DNA of 64,000 bases, taken from NCBI GenBank assembly GCA_021397835.1, contig JAJFZO010000256.1, positions 3,580,501 through 3,644,500 of the forward strand. Reading direction: 5' to 3'. Below are positions 11,391 through 25,038 of the stretch, piece after piece (within the stretch, counting starts at the first letter, position 1; every line of letters starts with the position of its first letter). The stretch is from Moringa oleifera. Its lineage: Eukaryota; Streptophyta; Magnoliopsida; Brassicales; Moringaceae. A program made the position numbers and the translations under genes. A model generated the notes under the pieces. It searched no databases, was not told where the DNA came from, and saw nothing but the letters and a program-made list of their open reading frames with translations.

Positions 11391-11926
11391 ATGAGTACCC
11401 CTGAAGATCCCGAACCAACATGCTTCTGCGGACTCCCTGCGAAACTGAGAGTATCACGTACCTCCAAAAACCCATTTCGGTTGTTCTACAACTGTCCCAA
11501 GTGTCTTAATGATGTAAGGATCTTTTTTCATCTTTGCCCTTTTGAGGGAAGTCCCTTGTTCAGCATGAATTTGAAATTGACCCTAATGTCTATCTCTTTG
11601 ACATTGTTTAGCAATGCAGCTTCTTCTGTTGGTTTGATGAGCCAGCGCCGACTGGGGATAGGCATATCAATGAGGTGAATCTCATTCGCTATGAGTGCAC
11701 ACAACTGCTAGAAAGATCCAATGAAATCCTATTGCAACACGATGATGAAAGGATTGTCTGGGAGAGGGAAAAATCAGAGCTAAGATCACGACTCTCTGCT
11801 GTTCGATCTGAGCTTAAGGAAATCAAGAGAAGAATAAGAAGGGTAAATGAGTCTGATCTTATGCCCCCACTTGATAAATTATCCATTGATGAACCAGACG
11901 ATGCATTAGTGATACATATGGTATAG
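11391..11926 (+). CDS. small GRF-type zinc-finger protein with C-terminal coiled coil
   Basis: Two exons: 11391-11513 (41 codons from ATG) and 11612-11926 (104 codons plus TAG). A 98 bp GT-AG intron in phase 0 separates them; total 145 aa. The zinc finger spans the junction: residues 10-20 give TCFCGLPAKLR (C11, C13), then FRLFYNCPKC (C35, C38), then QCSFFCWFDEP (C43). This is the zf-GRF signature Cx(1)C...GR/NxFYxC...CxFFxW. GRF fingers bind single-stranded DNA or RNA in topoisomerase 3-alpha, NEIL3 and APE2, but plants have many small single-GRF proteins of unknown role. Residues about 65-112 form a highly charged heptad-like helix rich in Glu, Arg and Leu (EKSELRSRLSAVRSELKEIK), suggesting a coiled coil and dimerisation. 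Function beyond nucleic-acid or protein binding is not established. Confidence 0.85.
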
Positions 11927-14900
11927 GTAATGTGTTGTACATAGTAAAAAAGATGTGATAGCCATACAGGTGGTGCTTTCTGTAGTTTGTTTCTCATCTT
12001 GTCAAACCATATGACCAGTGCCCTCGTGTAAATAAATTATCTGTATATGTTTTTCAGGGGAAAATATGAGAAGCTTGGGTTAGCCTTATTGCTTATTGCT
12101 ATTTTTAAAAAAAATTATGTTAATGAATAGATGAAGATAAAAACGTTTTAAAAATCTAAACAGGTCATATTTCTGATCTGTTCATCTGCTCTGTTTTGTT
12201 GATCTTAAGTTGATTTAGTTTTAAAATGCTACGGCTTAGTTTCATTTTTTTTTTCATTCCACTTATTTTATACGAGTTTGAGTTAATGTTCATGTCAGAT
12301 CCAAAGCAAATGGAGTCAGTTGACAAATACTTACAACCATGATTCCATTGATTTGTGTTTTTTAATAAATTAAAGAGTGAAGTGATAACCGAAATTATAA
12401 TTTATTAATTTAATTTAAATTAAATTTTTATTCAAATAATTTTAAAATATATATATTATGAAAATATTTTAAAAATGATTCATAATTATTATACTTTATT
12501 TTAAGTTGATCATTAAATTTTAAATAATTTTTAATTCATAAGTTTTTTAATAAAATTTTAAAATTATGATAATGTAAATTTTAAATGTATATATATATAT
12601 ATATTTTTAAAAATTATAAAAATTTTTATAGCGATAGCTTAAATATTTTTTAATTTTTTAATGATTGTTTAAGATTAATTTTAATTTTAATTTTATTGTT
12701 TTTTAATTTTTTTAATTACACATTTAAACTTTTAATTTGAGTCAATCTAAATTTTTTCAAAAAATTTTACAATCAAGACACTTAAATTTGATATCTTATA
12801 TAACGAATTTTGATTTAAAATTTTACATCAATATAAAAAATGTTCAAGGTATTATTATAAAAAGTTTTAAAATTTTTTGAGTATTAAAATATTTTTTAAA
12901 AATTATTCTATTAAAAATTTAAAAAATTATATATTTTTTAAAAATTTCATAAATTAAAATTTATTGAAATTTGAAAAATAAATTTGAAATAGAGTACAGA
13001 TTTTATTTGAGTTAATTTTTAAGTATTTTAATAACAAAAATATCAATAATTTTATGTAATTATTTGAAATAAAATTTCATTTGAATCAAATGAAAACTTT
13101 AAATACAATTAAAAAAATTGAAATCATGAAATTTAAATTTAAATTAAGATTTTTTTAAATATGTAAGAGTGGCAATTTCATAAATTTAATGAATCTGTGA
13201 GTCCTGATTTGTGCCTTAGGGTTCCAAGATTCAAGGATGATTACAATAAAACAAATAGAAGAATTAAAAGGGAGACAGAAAGAGAGAGGGATGACAACCT
13301 GTTTTAATTAATTTCTATCCTTTTGCCACTCTTGCTGTAGGCATAGAGAATCCTGTGGAGAGATCCTTTGCCTCCTTGTTTAGAATCATATCACATTCTC
13401 ATGTACTTATTTTAAAACTGAAATTAGTCATTCTAGATATAACATGAGCAACCAACCAACCATCTGAATTTCATGTAATTTTGCCATAGAAAAGATTAAC
13501 TAAGTAAAAATAAAAAATTACAGAAAAAAGAACACAATTTAAGATATTAGTTTTCTATTGCAGATTGTTTATGTCATGCAAAATGAAATTAAGATCTTTA
13601 GAACATTTGCATTTAGATTATCTTAGGGGCTATTCTTTCATGAAAGAGAGAAAAATATTAATTTATAATTTGTATGCAATGATAGCAAATAATAATAATA
13701 ATAATAACATATTAATTTTATTTTATTCAATTAATAAAAGTGCTAACATTCTTTAATTAAAAAATTAATATCTCAAAAACATTTTTCAATTTTGGTAAAT
13801 GTTGATCAAATTCATTAACAAATAAAAAAACATCTAGCATTTATTTTTTCGTTTTTGATTTGAAACCAGAAATTAACATACTACTTAACTAAATAAAGCT
13901 ATATTAGTGCATGCCTTGGGTTTCTAAAATCCTCAACATCTTGGGTCAATAATTAAAGAAGAAAATATATTAATGGGTAAAACTTATTTAGAAAATTATC
14001 TATATTTTGTGCTATTAATCACAATTTGATGTTCAAAAAAATAATATTTGAATTTTACATTACTAAATTAAATTAAATTAAATTTTATATTTTAATAATA
14101 TTAAAATTGAGACTTAATGAAATAATATTTTTGCTCCAATAAAAATATTTTTTAATGTAATTAAAACTCAATTTACATAATAAAATTAAAAAAATTCATA
14201 AATTTTAAAAAAACCTGTTGAAAAAACAAGTGAAAATGATGAGCTTGAAAAATGATGTGGTTTCAAATTTTTGTTGAATAAATTTTAAAAATGGAGAGTT
14301 CGTGTGGTACACAGAAGAAAGTTATCTCTTTATTGTGAAGATAATGTTAATTTATAAAAAATAGTTGAAAAAAAGTGCAATACTGGTAAGTTTGGATGAT
14401 TTGCAAATATTTTGAATTTCTGATAGGTAAATTTTAAAAAAATATAGTTGTGTATGAAGACAAAATAATTAGGATTGGCTTGTAGAAAAATGATTTAATT
14501 TTCAAAATCTGTGTTTTGTTTATGTGCTCCAAGTTGATTTTAATGATATTTATTAAACGTAAAATTTTCACAAAGCTTGATATTTATTTTATATTATTAA
14601 TTAAATTTTTATATTAAAAAAATAATAAATTAAATATTGATTAATTAATTTAGTTTAAATTAAATATTATCAAAAAATAAATGTATAAATTAAAAATCTT
14701 ATACAAAAAATTTTGAATTTAATTTTTTTATAGATGTAAAAAAATATCCAAGTTACGGTTAAATTTTTTTATAATTTTTAGAATATTAAAAATATTTTTG
14801 TTAAAAAATTATGATATCAAAAATTTTAAAAATTTATAAAAAATTCTTCAAATGTGAGAGATGAACTTAAAATAAAATGAACAGTTTATCTAAATTATTT

Positions 14901-17140
14901 TAAAAATATTTTAATAATAAAAATAATTTTAAATTTTTATAATCATTTAAGTTAATATCTAATTTAATTTAAATCAAAATATTAAGGTGAGTTGAATTAA
15001 ATTAAATTTAAATTAATAAATTAAATTAAATTAATTATTTTAAAAATATTAAAATTTGATTTATTAATTATAAAATATAATTTAATAATTTTTTATTTTA
15101 TATTAATTGAATACACTGAAAAAAATTATGGGTTGTTATATTTAACAAATAAGATTAAACTAGTAAAATCTTAATTTTAGATCATTGAAGCAAAATTAAA
15201 GATTGTGACGTGCAATGCTTATATATAAATCAATTTTATTATTATCTAATACATTTGACACATGTCATGGATATATACACACAAATTTTATTTGTTATTC
15301 TCATTTTTTCTTTAAATGTCACGTGATTATTATTAATGATTTAGCACTAAACTTAATTATTAATTAATAAAAAATGTGGTAAGTTAATTGATCAAAGTAA
15401 TCCTCATGGCACCATCACTAACTCTGATATAAGCAACTTCAACAATTGACGCTGTTAAAAATAACACCTAATGCTTCCTCAACTTGAAATTTACGCATCC
15501 AGAAGACCGCATGAATTTGAATATGGCATTATGTTTATCAAGATTTATTTAATATAATCATTTTTAAAAAAATTAAATATTTTATAGTTAAAAAAATCTC
15601 TTGATTACGATTGTAAATTTAAGAAAACATTTAATTAATATTTTAAGTTATAGATTTACTTTTTAAAACTTCATTTTATTTTAAAATTTTTGTATTAATT
15701 TGAATGTCTAAACTTTATTTTTTTCTTTTGCAAGTCTCTCAAATTATTGGCTTTTCAAAAGTCAAACATTTTATAAGAATTTTTTGCACAATAACAATTA
15801 AGAATAAGTGAAAGAACAGATGAAATTGAATGTTATGATTTAGTTTTATTAACTGTTTTTTTAATTAAAATTTTAAAAATAAATATTTTATTGGATTTAA
15901 GTTTTTCTAATAAAAATTTGATGGTTCCACCTTTTTGTTTTTAATTTTTATGAATAAATATAAAAAAATTTAAATCATTTTTAATTTAAAATCTTTTAAA
16001 ATTAAAAAATATTTATTCATTTAAAATCTTAAAAAATATATTTTTATTTTTAATTTGAATTTCAAAGTGAATCAACAAACCTTTCATTAATAAAAAATAA
16101 TAAAATTAGTTATTAATTCAAACTACATAACCAAATTAAACATGTTTTCTTTTGAAATGCGTAAAACATATTACATAAATAAATTATACAATCTATGTTT
16201 GAGTCAATTTCTAATTTTAAATAATTTTTTATTCACGAGTTATTTATTATAAATTTTTTAAATATTTGATAACAAGTTTTTTAAAAAACATTTATAATAT
16301 CCAAAAAAATTTAAATTTTTTTAATGATAGTTTGAATATTTTTTATGTTTATAAAATATTTTAAATCAAAATTCATAAAACAAAATTCTCAACTGAATAT
16401 TTTTAATTTTTAAATTTTTTAATAATACCTAATTTGATTATTTTCTATCAATAAGATTTGTAAAGATATGTTTTGAAATTCAAGACAAAAATTATAAAAG
16501 AGAGTATTTTATAAGGTTTTAAATAACATTTATTCTAAATTTTAATATATCAATTAAATTAATTATATATTTAATTTTTAAAATTAATTTAAGTTAAACT
16601 TTAACTTAACTTGATTATAAAAAATTAAAATATTTTTCATTGTTAAATGCTTAAAAAATAATTTAAATAAATTTTACATTCTATTTTAAATTAATAATTT
16701 AAATTTAAATAATTTTGAACTCAAAATATTTTATGATTTATTTTTTAATTTTTTTTAATATTTAAAAAAATTTAAAATCTGTTGTGATAATAATTTGAAT
16801 GTTTATTTATATTTATTAAAATTTTAAATTAAAAATTATTTTATTAAAATTTCAATTCAAATGTCCTTAATTTTTAAATTTTTTTAATAAGATCTAAAGT
16901 GAACCAAACTGAATCCAAATAGAAAAAATGACATCTATAATTCATCTAATCTATGGAAATATAAAATAAAAAATATAATTCAAAGTTTTTTTATATTTAT
17001 CTATTTTTATTTTAGAAAATGCTTCTAATCTGACATTAAATGTCATCATGACATAAAGTAAGCTTAAGACAGAAGTGTATGTTTTAGTAAGTTTTCTTAA
17101 TTTCTTCCGATTTGGTTCGCATGCCATCACGCGCGGCTTC
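11927..17140. other. long A/T-rich intergenic spacer
   Basis: Over 5 kb of very A/T-rich DNA. The GRF transcript probably ends near 12050. From 12360 on there is no coding signal. Sections near 12400-13150, 14550-15110 and 16200-16900 contain phrases that recur across the window (for example ATTATTAATTAAATTTTTATATT followed by AAAAATAATAAATTAAAT-like text), related to the MITE-like elements near 33 kb, but decayed. A short AAT microsatellite lies at about 13690-13708. Confidence 0.55.
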
Positions 17141-17675
17141 ACCGCCTTTCCTGTTTCGGCAAAATAAACAAGTGAGGAAAAGCAAATAAAGAAAAGGAAG
17201 AAAGAAAACAGAAAAATGGGAAGGACAATCTTGTTTCTCTCTGTCTTGGCGCCCTCGTGATCATTGTTGCGAGCTGTCTACGCACGCGCCAATGGCAGAG
17301 AACACGGAGGCAGTAGTCACAGTCACCGTCACAGAGCGACCTTTCTTTCAAAGATCGCACAGTAGAAAAGGCTCTTTTAACGTGGGCCCTTATCACAAAG
17401 CACGACACGCCCTTGTGTATTAATGCCCACCTGCCTCATATCTCTTCACACGCAGTTACGCACACACGCACTCTCTCTCTTTGTCTCTCCCTCTTGACAT
17501 GGTTCAGTTGCATTTTGTGGGAAGAGATGACAAGGGGAGAGCAAGGACAGCACTCTCTTCAGTTACATTTCAATGGAAGAGACTGCGGAGAGAAAGAGAG
17601 ACGGCTGGGAACAAAGTAAACGTTCTTTTTTCTTTATGCCTTTTGCATATTTGTTTTTGTGCTTTTGCATCGGAT
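17141..17675 (+). promoter_or_regulatory. promoter and leader of the first fucosidase gene
   Basis: GC content rises at 17140. The segment contains a CT-rich stretch at about 17466-17492, typical of plant core promoters and leaders. An in-frame ATG at 17499 lies ahead of the preferred start; see the fucosidase entry and the finding on its N-terminus. Confidence 0.4.
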
Positions 17676-20600
17676 ATGGACGATGTAGGGGACTGGGTTT
17701 TGGTGCGGCGACCTGCAGAGAAGGACACGTGGAAATCCAGCTTGACTGACGATTCAGATAGTTCCAAGCCATTGAAGCTTACCTTCAGTGGCCCAGCCAA
17801 GCACTGGACCGACGCGATCCCCATCGGCAATGGCCGCCTTGGAGCCATGGTGTGGGGCGGTGTCTCATCTGAAATTCTCCAGCTCAACGGTACTGCTATA
17901 ACCAGCAAAACCCATCGCGTCTAGTCTTTTTTCTTTTTCATGATTTCTGTAACTGTTAACTTTCTTTTCTTTACGGAGCTGAATCATAAATGCATAATAC
18001 ATTGCATTTTTTATATATTCATGAGGATTGGTGGTTACTCTGCTGGTTTATAGTAATATGGGATTGGAAACCGAAGTCTGTTTGGTTACTGAGAAAACAG
18101 AGGAAATGGTGTGTTGAATGAGAAGAGACAAGTTAGTAAAGTAATGAAATCAAGAAACGTTTAGGATTTGGTTAAGAAGTTTACATCAAGCTAATGTGTC
18201 TGTGGCTTCATATTTTGTGGACTTAAGAGAGAGCTTGGCTTTGATTTAGTGTAAGCAAAGACTTAATTGAATTAAAGCAATATATAAATTCAAGATTGAG
18301 GATTTTTATATACTGGTTTCCAATTTTTCTTATAGTGACTGACGAAAATGCAGCAGGACTGAAATATCCTTTATTTGCTTCAAATTCTTGGGTCTAATTG
18401 TAGCAAACATGTGGCAGTCTCCATTGATCTAAAAAATTGTAGAATTAGTTGATTGTCTTTGAAGTACTTCATTTTGGCCGGGTCACATAGGTGGAGAAAC
18501 TTCAGAACGGAAATGATAGTAAAAATCAGGACCTTTTCTGTTGCTTTGTTTTTAGACAGTTATTGAACTCTCTTTCAAAGACTCAATTTGGGGACTGAAG
18601 AAGTTGTAAGATTTTGTATACCTCAAGACAAATGTACATGGTTTTGGTTCCTTTTGGTTTTTTTTTTTTTTTTTCTTGAATGGATTCTTTCTCTATCCTT
18701 CCTTTTGCAATTACATAGTGTAATTTCAAGTATAAAAATATCAGTTCGAGTTATGCTTCATTGAGGGCATTGAATTTACCTCTCTCTCTCTCTCTCTCTC
18801 TCTGGGATTGTAGAGGACACTCTCTGGACGGGAACTCCAGGGAACTATACTAACCCAAAAGCTCCAGAGGCACTAGCAGAAGTTAGAAAACTTGTTGATA
18901 ATGGTCAATATGCTGAAGCTACTACAGCAGCAGTAAAGTTGTCAGGCAATCCTTCAGATGTATGTTACTTTTCTCACCTCTAATGTAACTATGTTTCTTT
19001 ATTTTCTGAACTTGTGTGCCTGCAAAAATATGTGTATGCTATATTGCGATCATTTATTATTATTTTTTTCTGGTGCAAAACATGGAGTCATTCTAACATG
19101 GGCATGAAAGGCCTATATTCATCTTTGATATGCATTTCCGTATTTCTATATTTTACATTAAGAACTTTTCTTCCCGACCTGGTGGGAGGTCTGGGTTATG
19201 ATTTAGTATAATCAGTGTAGAGTGTTTGATAAATTTTGCATTCCTTTGATAGTTTAGTTCATTCCTTGCATTATGGTTATGCTGCAAATTGTATCCTGAT
19301 GATTACCCTATCATGATCAAGGTTTATCAACTTTTGGGAGACATCAAGCTAGAATTTGATGATTCCCATCTTAAATTCAATGAGAGCTCATACCGTAGAG
19401 AGCTGAACTTGGAGACTGCAACAGCAAGAGTGAAATACTCTGTGGGTGGTATAGAGTTTTCAAGAGACCATTTTGCTTCAAATCCTGACCAAGTAATTGT
19501 GACGAAGATTTCTGTTAGCAAACCAGGATCTTTGTCATTTACAGTGTCTCTGGACAGTAAGCTACATCATCATGCAGAGGTAAATGGAAAGAATCGTATT
19601 ATAATGAAGGGAAGCTGCCCTGGCAGAAGGATTGCTCCAAAGGTGGATGACGATCCAAAGGGTATTCAATTTTCTGCATTTCTTGACTTGCGGATTAGTG
19701 ATGGGGGTTTGATACATATTTTGGATCACAAGAAGTTCAAGATTGAAGGTGCAGATTGGGCTGTTTTGCTTCTTGCAGCTTCATCTTCATTTGATGGACC
19801 AATTACTGACCCTTCAGATTCTAGAAAGGATCCTACTTCAGAGACCGATAGAACATTGAACACTCTGGAAAAATTTTCATATTCTGATCTCTATGCACGT
19901 CACGTGGATGATTATCAGAATCTATTCCATCGTGTCTCATTGCAGCTCTCCAAAAGCTCTAAGAGTGTCTTGGGAGATCAGCATCTGGAGAGGAAGAAAG
20001 TTGTTTCCTCTGTGAATGATTCTCATTTGAATAAGAGTGAAGATGATACAGGTTCAACTGCAGACCGGGTGAAATCTTTTCAAACCAACGAAGATCCTTC
20101 CTTGGTGGAACTTCTATTCCAATATGGTCGATACTTGCTTATTTCTTGTTCACGGCCTGGAACTCAGGTGGCAAACTTACAGGGTATTTGGAATAAGGAT
20201 ATTGAGCCAGCATGGGAGTACGTTCTGCATCTCTCTCTCTGCTTTTACTCTTTTTCTTATCATGATAATCTTCGTTCTCCTGCAATTCTTCTTATCTGGC
20301 CCTTTTATCCACTCTGTTCTTTCTTTAATTGCAGTGGTGCTCCTCACTTGAACATCAATCTTCAAATGAACTATTGGCCTTCTCTTCCTTGCAACCTCCG
20401 AGAGTGCCAAGAGCCATTGTTTGATTACATTTCCTCACTGTCAATCAACGGGAAGAAAACTGCGAAAGTACGGAATTTCTCTTTACTTGATAGTTCCATT
20501 TAAAATTCAGTTAAAGAGATTTTGTCATATGATCTTCTTAGGACTTAGAGTCGGACTCCATGAAGCAACCTTTTGTATCTTGCCAATAAAAGAAGCAAGT

Positions 20601-22696
20601 AACCCGAAACAATGAAAGCATCATAACTCCTGAACCACCTTCATTACCATATTGGCCTAGCCCATTGGCAGTCTTGGCAATCTTTCTAATTCTCAAAGAG
20701 TTTTTCTTTACAAAAGTTTTTCATTTCTTTGCTCTGAAGTATGGAAATCCTCTATGATTAATGTTTGTTTGTATACTCTATGTTACAGGTGAACTACGAA
20801 GCAAGTGGTTGGGTTGCTCACCAAGTGTCTGATTTATGGGCAAAAACATCACCTGATCGAGGCCAGGCCGTGTGGGCTTTATGGCCGATGGGTGGAGCAT
20901 GGCTTTGCACTCATCTCTGGGAGCATTACACTTATACAATGGACAAAGTAAGATCCTCGTTCCCCAATCAATAATCTACGCCTTTCTTAAGTTAATTTTG
21001 ACTGTCTCAACTCTCTGAAGAATGATAAAGATTTTAGGCCTTGAGGTCCCAGTTAATCATGCCTAGGTGCCTGGAAGTCTCAGTTTCTTCACCAGATTCA
21101 TGACGGTCCTTTGTATCTGATAATATTGAACTGCATTCTTTTTCTGTCTGGATCATTGATGCTAATATATTTTGCATAATCATTAGGTTTTTCTGAAAAG
21201 CAAGGCATACCCTTTGTTGGAAGGATGTGCATTGTTTCTATTGGACTGGTTGATTGAAGGTCGTGGAGAATATCTGGAAACCAACCCATCAACTTCTCCT
21301 GAACATATGTTTACGGCTCCAGATGGTAAGCCTGCCAGTGTGAGCTACTCATCCACCATGGACATCGCAATCATAAAGGAAGTTTTCTCCGACATTGTTT
21401 CTGCTGCTGAGGTGACACTTTTGTTCTAAGCTCGTCAACTGAGTTCAAGTGCTCTGTCCTGATAATTCTTGCATCTTTAATATGTTATTAAATCTCTTGA
21501 CAAACAGGTTCTGGGAAAAGAAGAGGATCCTATAATCGGAAAAGTCCGTGAGGCTCAATCAAGGCTTCCACCGACGAAAATTGCTAGAGATGGTTCCATT
21601 ATGGAATGGGTATGTGACTACTCATGATCTTGAAATTAGCTTTGCAAAAGGTTTTATGTTTCCAGTTTACTGGGCAGCTTCTTTATCAAAAACAGGCTAA
21701 CAGATTCTCTCTTCCTCTCTATTTTCTGATCTGCATGACAGGCTCAAGACTTCGAGGACCCAGACTTGCATCATCGACATGTATCCCACCTCTTTGGGCT
21801 GTTTCCAGGGCATACAATTACCATTGAGAAAAATCCAGACCTTTGTAAAGCTGCTAACCATACTCTTTACAAACGAGGTTTGTTTGTGATAGTTTCAACA
21901 ATGTACATTACTCTGGCAATGCTTCTTCGAATTAGTACCACTATGATGAGGAGCCAAAATTGTTCTGATCTCTAATTAGCAGAAATTACATTGTAATTTG
22001 AACCAGGGGAGGACGGTCCAGGATGGTCAACGGCATGGAAAGCTGCCTTGTGGGCTCGTCTTGGCAATAGCGAGCATGCTTATCGAATGGTCAAGCACTT
22101 GTTTGTCCTGGTAGATCCAGATCATGAAGGTAATTACGAAGGCGGACTATACAGCAACTTATTCACTGCACACCCACCTTTCCAGATCGATGCCAACTTT
22201 GGGTAAGCAGCATTCCCTTGGGATAATTATTAAGCTTGATACCTTCCATTCTGGGGCTTTTACTTTTCAGTAAATGAATTTGCAAGGGTAGGATTCAGGA
22301 TGCCTGTTGCCACCACAGTTGAATCTCTTGATCTTTTTGGGTATCATGGAAGCCAGAAAATGTTTGTAACTCCTTGTTTTCCTTGCTATCAGTTTCTCTG
22401 CAGCAATTGCAGAGATGCTTGTCCAGAGCACAGGGAAGGATTTATACTTGCTGCCTGCTCTTCCTCAAGATAAGTGGCCAAATGGCTGCGTGAAAGGACT
22501 AAAAGCTCGCGGTGGGGTGACTGTCAGCATATGCTGGAAAGAAGAGGACCTGCATGAAGTTGGCCTTTGGACTACAGAAGAGATTTCTGACAGAAGACTA
22601 CATTATAGAGGAGCGGTAGTAGCTGCAAAAATATCACCCGGTACAGTTTACACGTTCAACAGAGAGTTAAAATGTGTGCGAAAATACTCATTATAG
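17676..22696 (+). CDS. FUC95A: alpha-L-fucosidase 2 (GH95), tandem copy A
   Basis: Ten exons: 17676-17889, 18814-18959, 19322-20217, 20335-20467, 20789-20947, 21187-21411, 21508-21609, 21742-21877, 22007-22202, 22393-22696. All introns are GT-AG and the frame closes throughout, giving 836 aa. GH95 enzymes remove alpha-1,2-linked fucose; Arabidopsis FUC95A trims fucose from xyloglucan side chains in the cell wall. Visible family blocks are [20 protein letters not shown] (exon 1), [14 protein letters not shown] (exon 2), LQGIWN, then [11 protein letters not shown] (N425 and N427, matching the paired Asn of bacterial AfcA), NPSTSPEH (E555, likely the general acid), [14 protein letters not shown], and QIDANFG (D732, likely the residue that activates water via Asn). 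The residue match to AfcA is by motif, not by alignment. Start 17676 parallels copy B; an upstream in-frame ATG at 17499 would add a hydrophobic leader. Confidence 0.92.
18781..18803 (+). repeat. (TC)n microsatellite forming the polypyrimidine tract of fucosidase A intron 1
   Basis: A run of about eleven TC units lies directly before the intron 1 acceptor TGGGATTGTAG (exon 2 begins at 18814). It serves as the polypyrimidine tract, so length changes here could affect splicing strength. Confidence 0.7.
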
Positions 22697-25038
22697 ATCA
22701 TGGCAACAGCATTGTTTTGTTGGCCATAATAATTATGCAGAGGAACTTCGGTTCCTCGCCATTTTTTTGTTGTTGTTCTATCATTCTTCTCTTCACGGGT
22801 TTATTTTTTAATCGGTCTTGATTTTTATTTGAGATAAGACATTGTAAGCCTTCTGGCTTGAATCATCATCATACATAACAATTTTTTCAGAATATGTAAT
22901 ACTTTACAATAATCTTGATTCTGGAGTCCCTTTTATTTTTCCCAAATTTGAAAAAGGAAATGGTCAGTTCTTATTGGTGATTTTGTTGCATGGCATACTG
23001 GACTTTAATGTCATTGTTCTATAAGGCTTTTTAGTTGGGTTGGGTTCACATTGGTAATATTATTTTACCCTGAGACTAGCTTCAAATTATTTTTTAATTG
23101 AATTATTGCTTTTAGTTTTATTAATTAAATAATATAGTTTTATATATTATAAATATTTAAATTAATCACTAATAATATATATTTATAATTTTAGTAATTG
23201 ATTATTAAATTTGTTCATAACTAATACTAATATATATGATGTTCATCAATATAATTTTAAGTTTATTCATAATATTTGTCTAAAAATATCTTTAATTTCA
23301 CATTGGTAATATTTTTTATATTGTTTATTATGTAGAACTTCTCAATTTTAATTTAATATTAACTCATCTATTTTTAATTTTAAATGTATAATATTTTAAA
23401 GTTATTTTGATATTTTAAAATATTTTTATCTAAATTTATTAATTGTTTAGTTTACAAAATTTTAAATTCTAAAATTTATGTTAGTTTTGATAAATTTATA
23501 ATTTTAAATTCTATATTCGGCCACAATTTTAAGTTTAAACTTAAATTTTAGGATTTAGATATATTTATTATGTAAAACTTAAAGGTTAGGGTCCATAGCT
23601 AATTAGAGGCTTGAGGTTAGGTAATTTTATCAACTATATATTTATTGCTATATATATATTATTTTTAAAAATACTCCATTTTTCAATAATGTTAAAATAA
23701 TTTAGACAAAAGGTCCACTTGCACTAATTATAAGAATTAAGGATCAATTTGAACCTGATTTGATGGTTAAATATCATATTAATTTTTAAATACAATACAG
23801 TAACATTCCAGCTAATCTTATTATCAATTTATTTATATTTTAAAATTTAAAACAACATTTTTATCCATCAAATAATTTAAAAATAATTTATAATTTTATC
23901 TTTTTTGTTCTTATTTTTATAATATTTATCTTATAAAATTTCAATCTTATACTAATGATATTTATAATTTATTTTCATATTAATAAATATTTATGGAAAA
24001 ATAAATTCAGAATTTTGTACATAAAGTCATCATTAAATTAGAATTTGAAATTCTATTATTTATTTATAAATCTTTTAAAATATACAATAATTTTGAATAT
24101 TATCAACTTAAAATAAAAAAATTTATGGTCAAAATTTATGTTGACAAAAATATCGATATTAATTTTTTATTTTTATTTTAAAATTATAAAATATATCAAT
24201 ACTAATATTTTTAAATTAAATATTATATTTAATATATATTTTTTAAAATACTCACATCATTGTCACATAAATGTTCATATAAATATTCCAAAAAATTTAA
24301 TTCTGGGTTTCTATAAATAAGAGACTTATTAGATTTTATTAATAATTTTTTAAAGACATAAAATCATCATTCACTAAAGTTTTCTTTTTTTTAAAAAAAA
24401 AAGTGAAAAGCATAAAAATCATTGACTTTCTTATGTCAGAATGAGGATGGTTTTCACGATTTTAAGGAAAAACATAACTCATATATTTTGTTAAAACAAA
24501 ATTACCAAATAGAATATATTCTTGAATTATTATTTTATTTTTTATAAGTGATTAATTTTATTTTTTGTTAATGAAAGGTACTTTTATCTTGTTATGTTTC
24601 ATTTTCGAAGGAGGTATTTCCTTTAATTAGCTTATTCTCTATTAATTAAAGACTAATTGATTTATAAAGATAAATATAATAAATTACAAAAATCATAAAT
24701 ATAGAAAATCAAGCATAAGTTTAAATTTTGTTTAAATAAATATTAAAATAAAAGATAAAAATAAAAATAGAATATTGATTTTTTCAATTAAAATTTCAAA
24801 TTTTTATTGAATTTTATGATTGAATTTTTAAATTTATTCACAAGGTTTAGATTAATTTAAATTAAAAATTTGTATATAAAATTAATTAAGATTATAAATA
24901 TTGTAATGGGAAAACATAAATAATTTAATAATTCTTCTAATATATATATATATATATAACCTTTTTATGAAGGTAACGTCATTTGGACTCCATTGTTCTG
25001 CAAATGAAGCCGAAGGAAGTATTGAAAAAGTGGTGATT
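22697..25038. other. spacer between the tandem fucosidase genes
   Basis: The 3'UTR of copy A probably occupies the first 200-300 bases. From about 23050 to 24960 the DNA is A/T-rich with no coding signal, and a (TA)n tract lies at 24941-24958 immediately before copy B. Copy B's leader is therefore short or lies in this A/T-rich DNA; an in-frame ATG at 24967 would add 24 codons but has no signal-peptide character. Confidence 0.55.
24941..24958. repeat. (TA)n microsatellite
   Basis: Nine TA units directly upstream of the fucosidase B leader, at a position where a TATA-type core promoter could act. It is seen directly; a promoter role is inferred. Confidence 0.7.

Noticed and set aside
17139..17408. 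89-codon minus-strand frame
   Set aside because: It overlaps the promoter of fucosidase A and shows no family resemblance.
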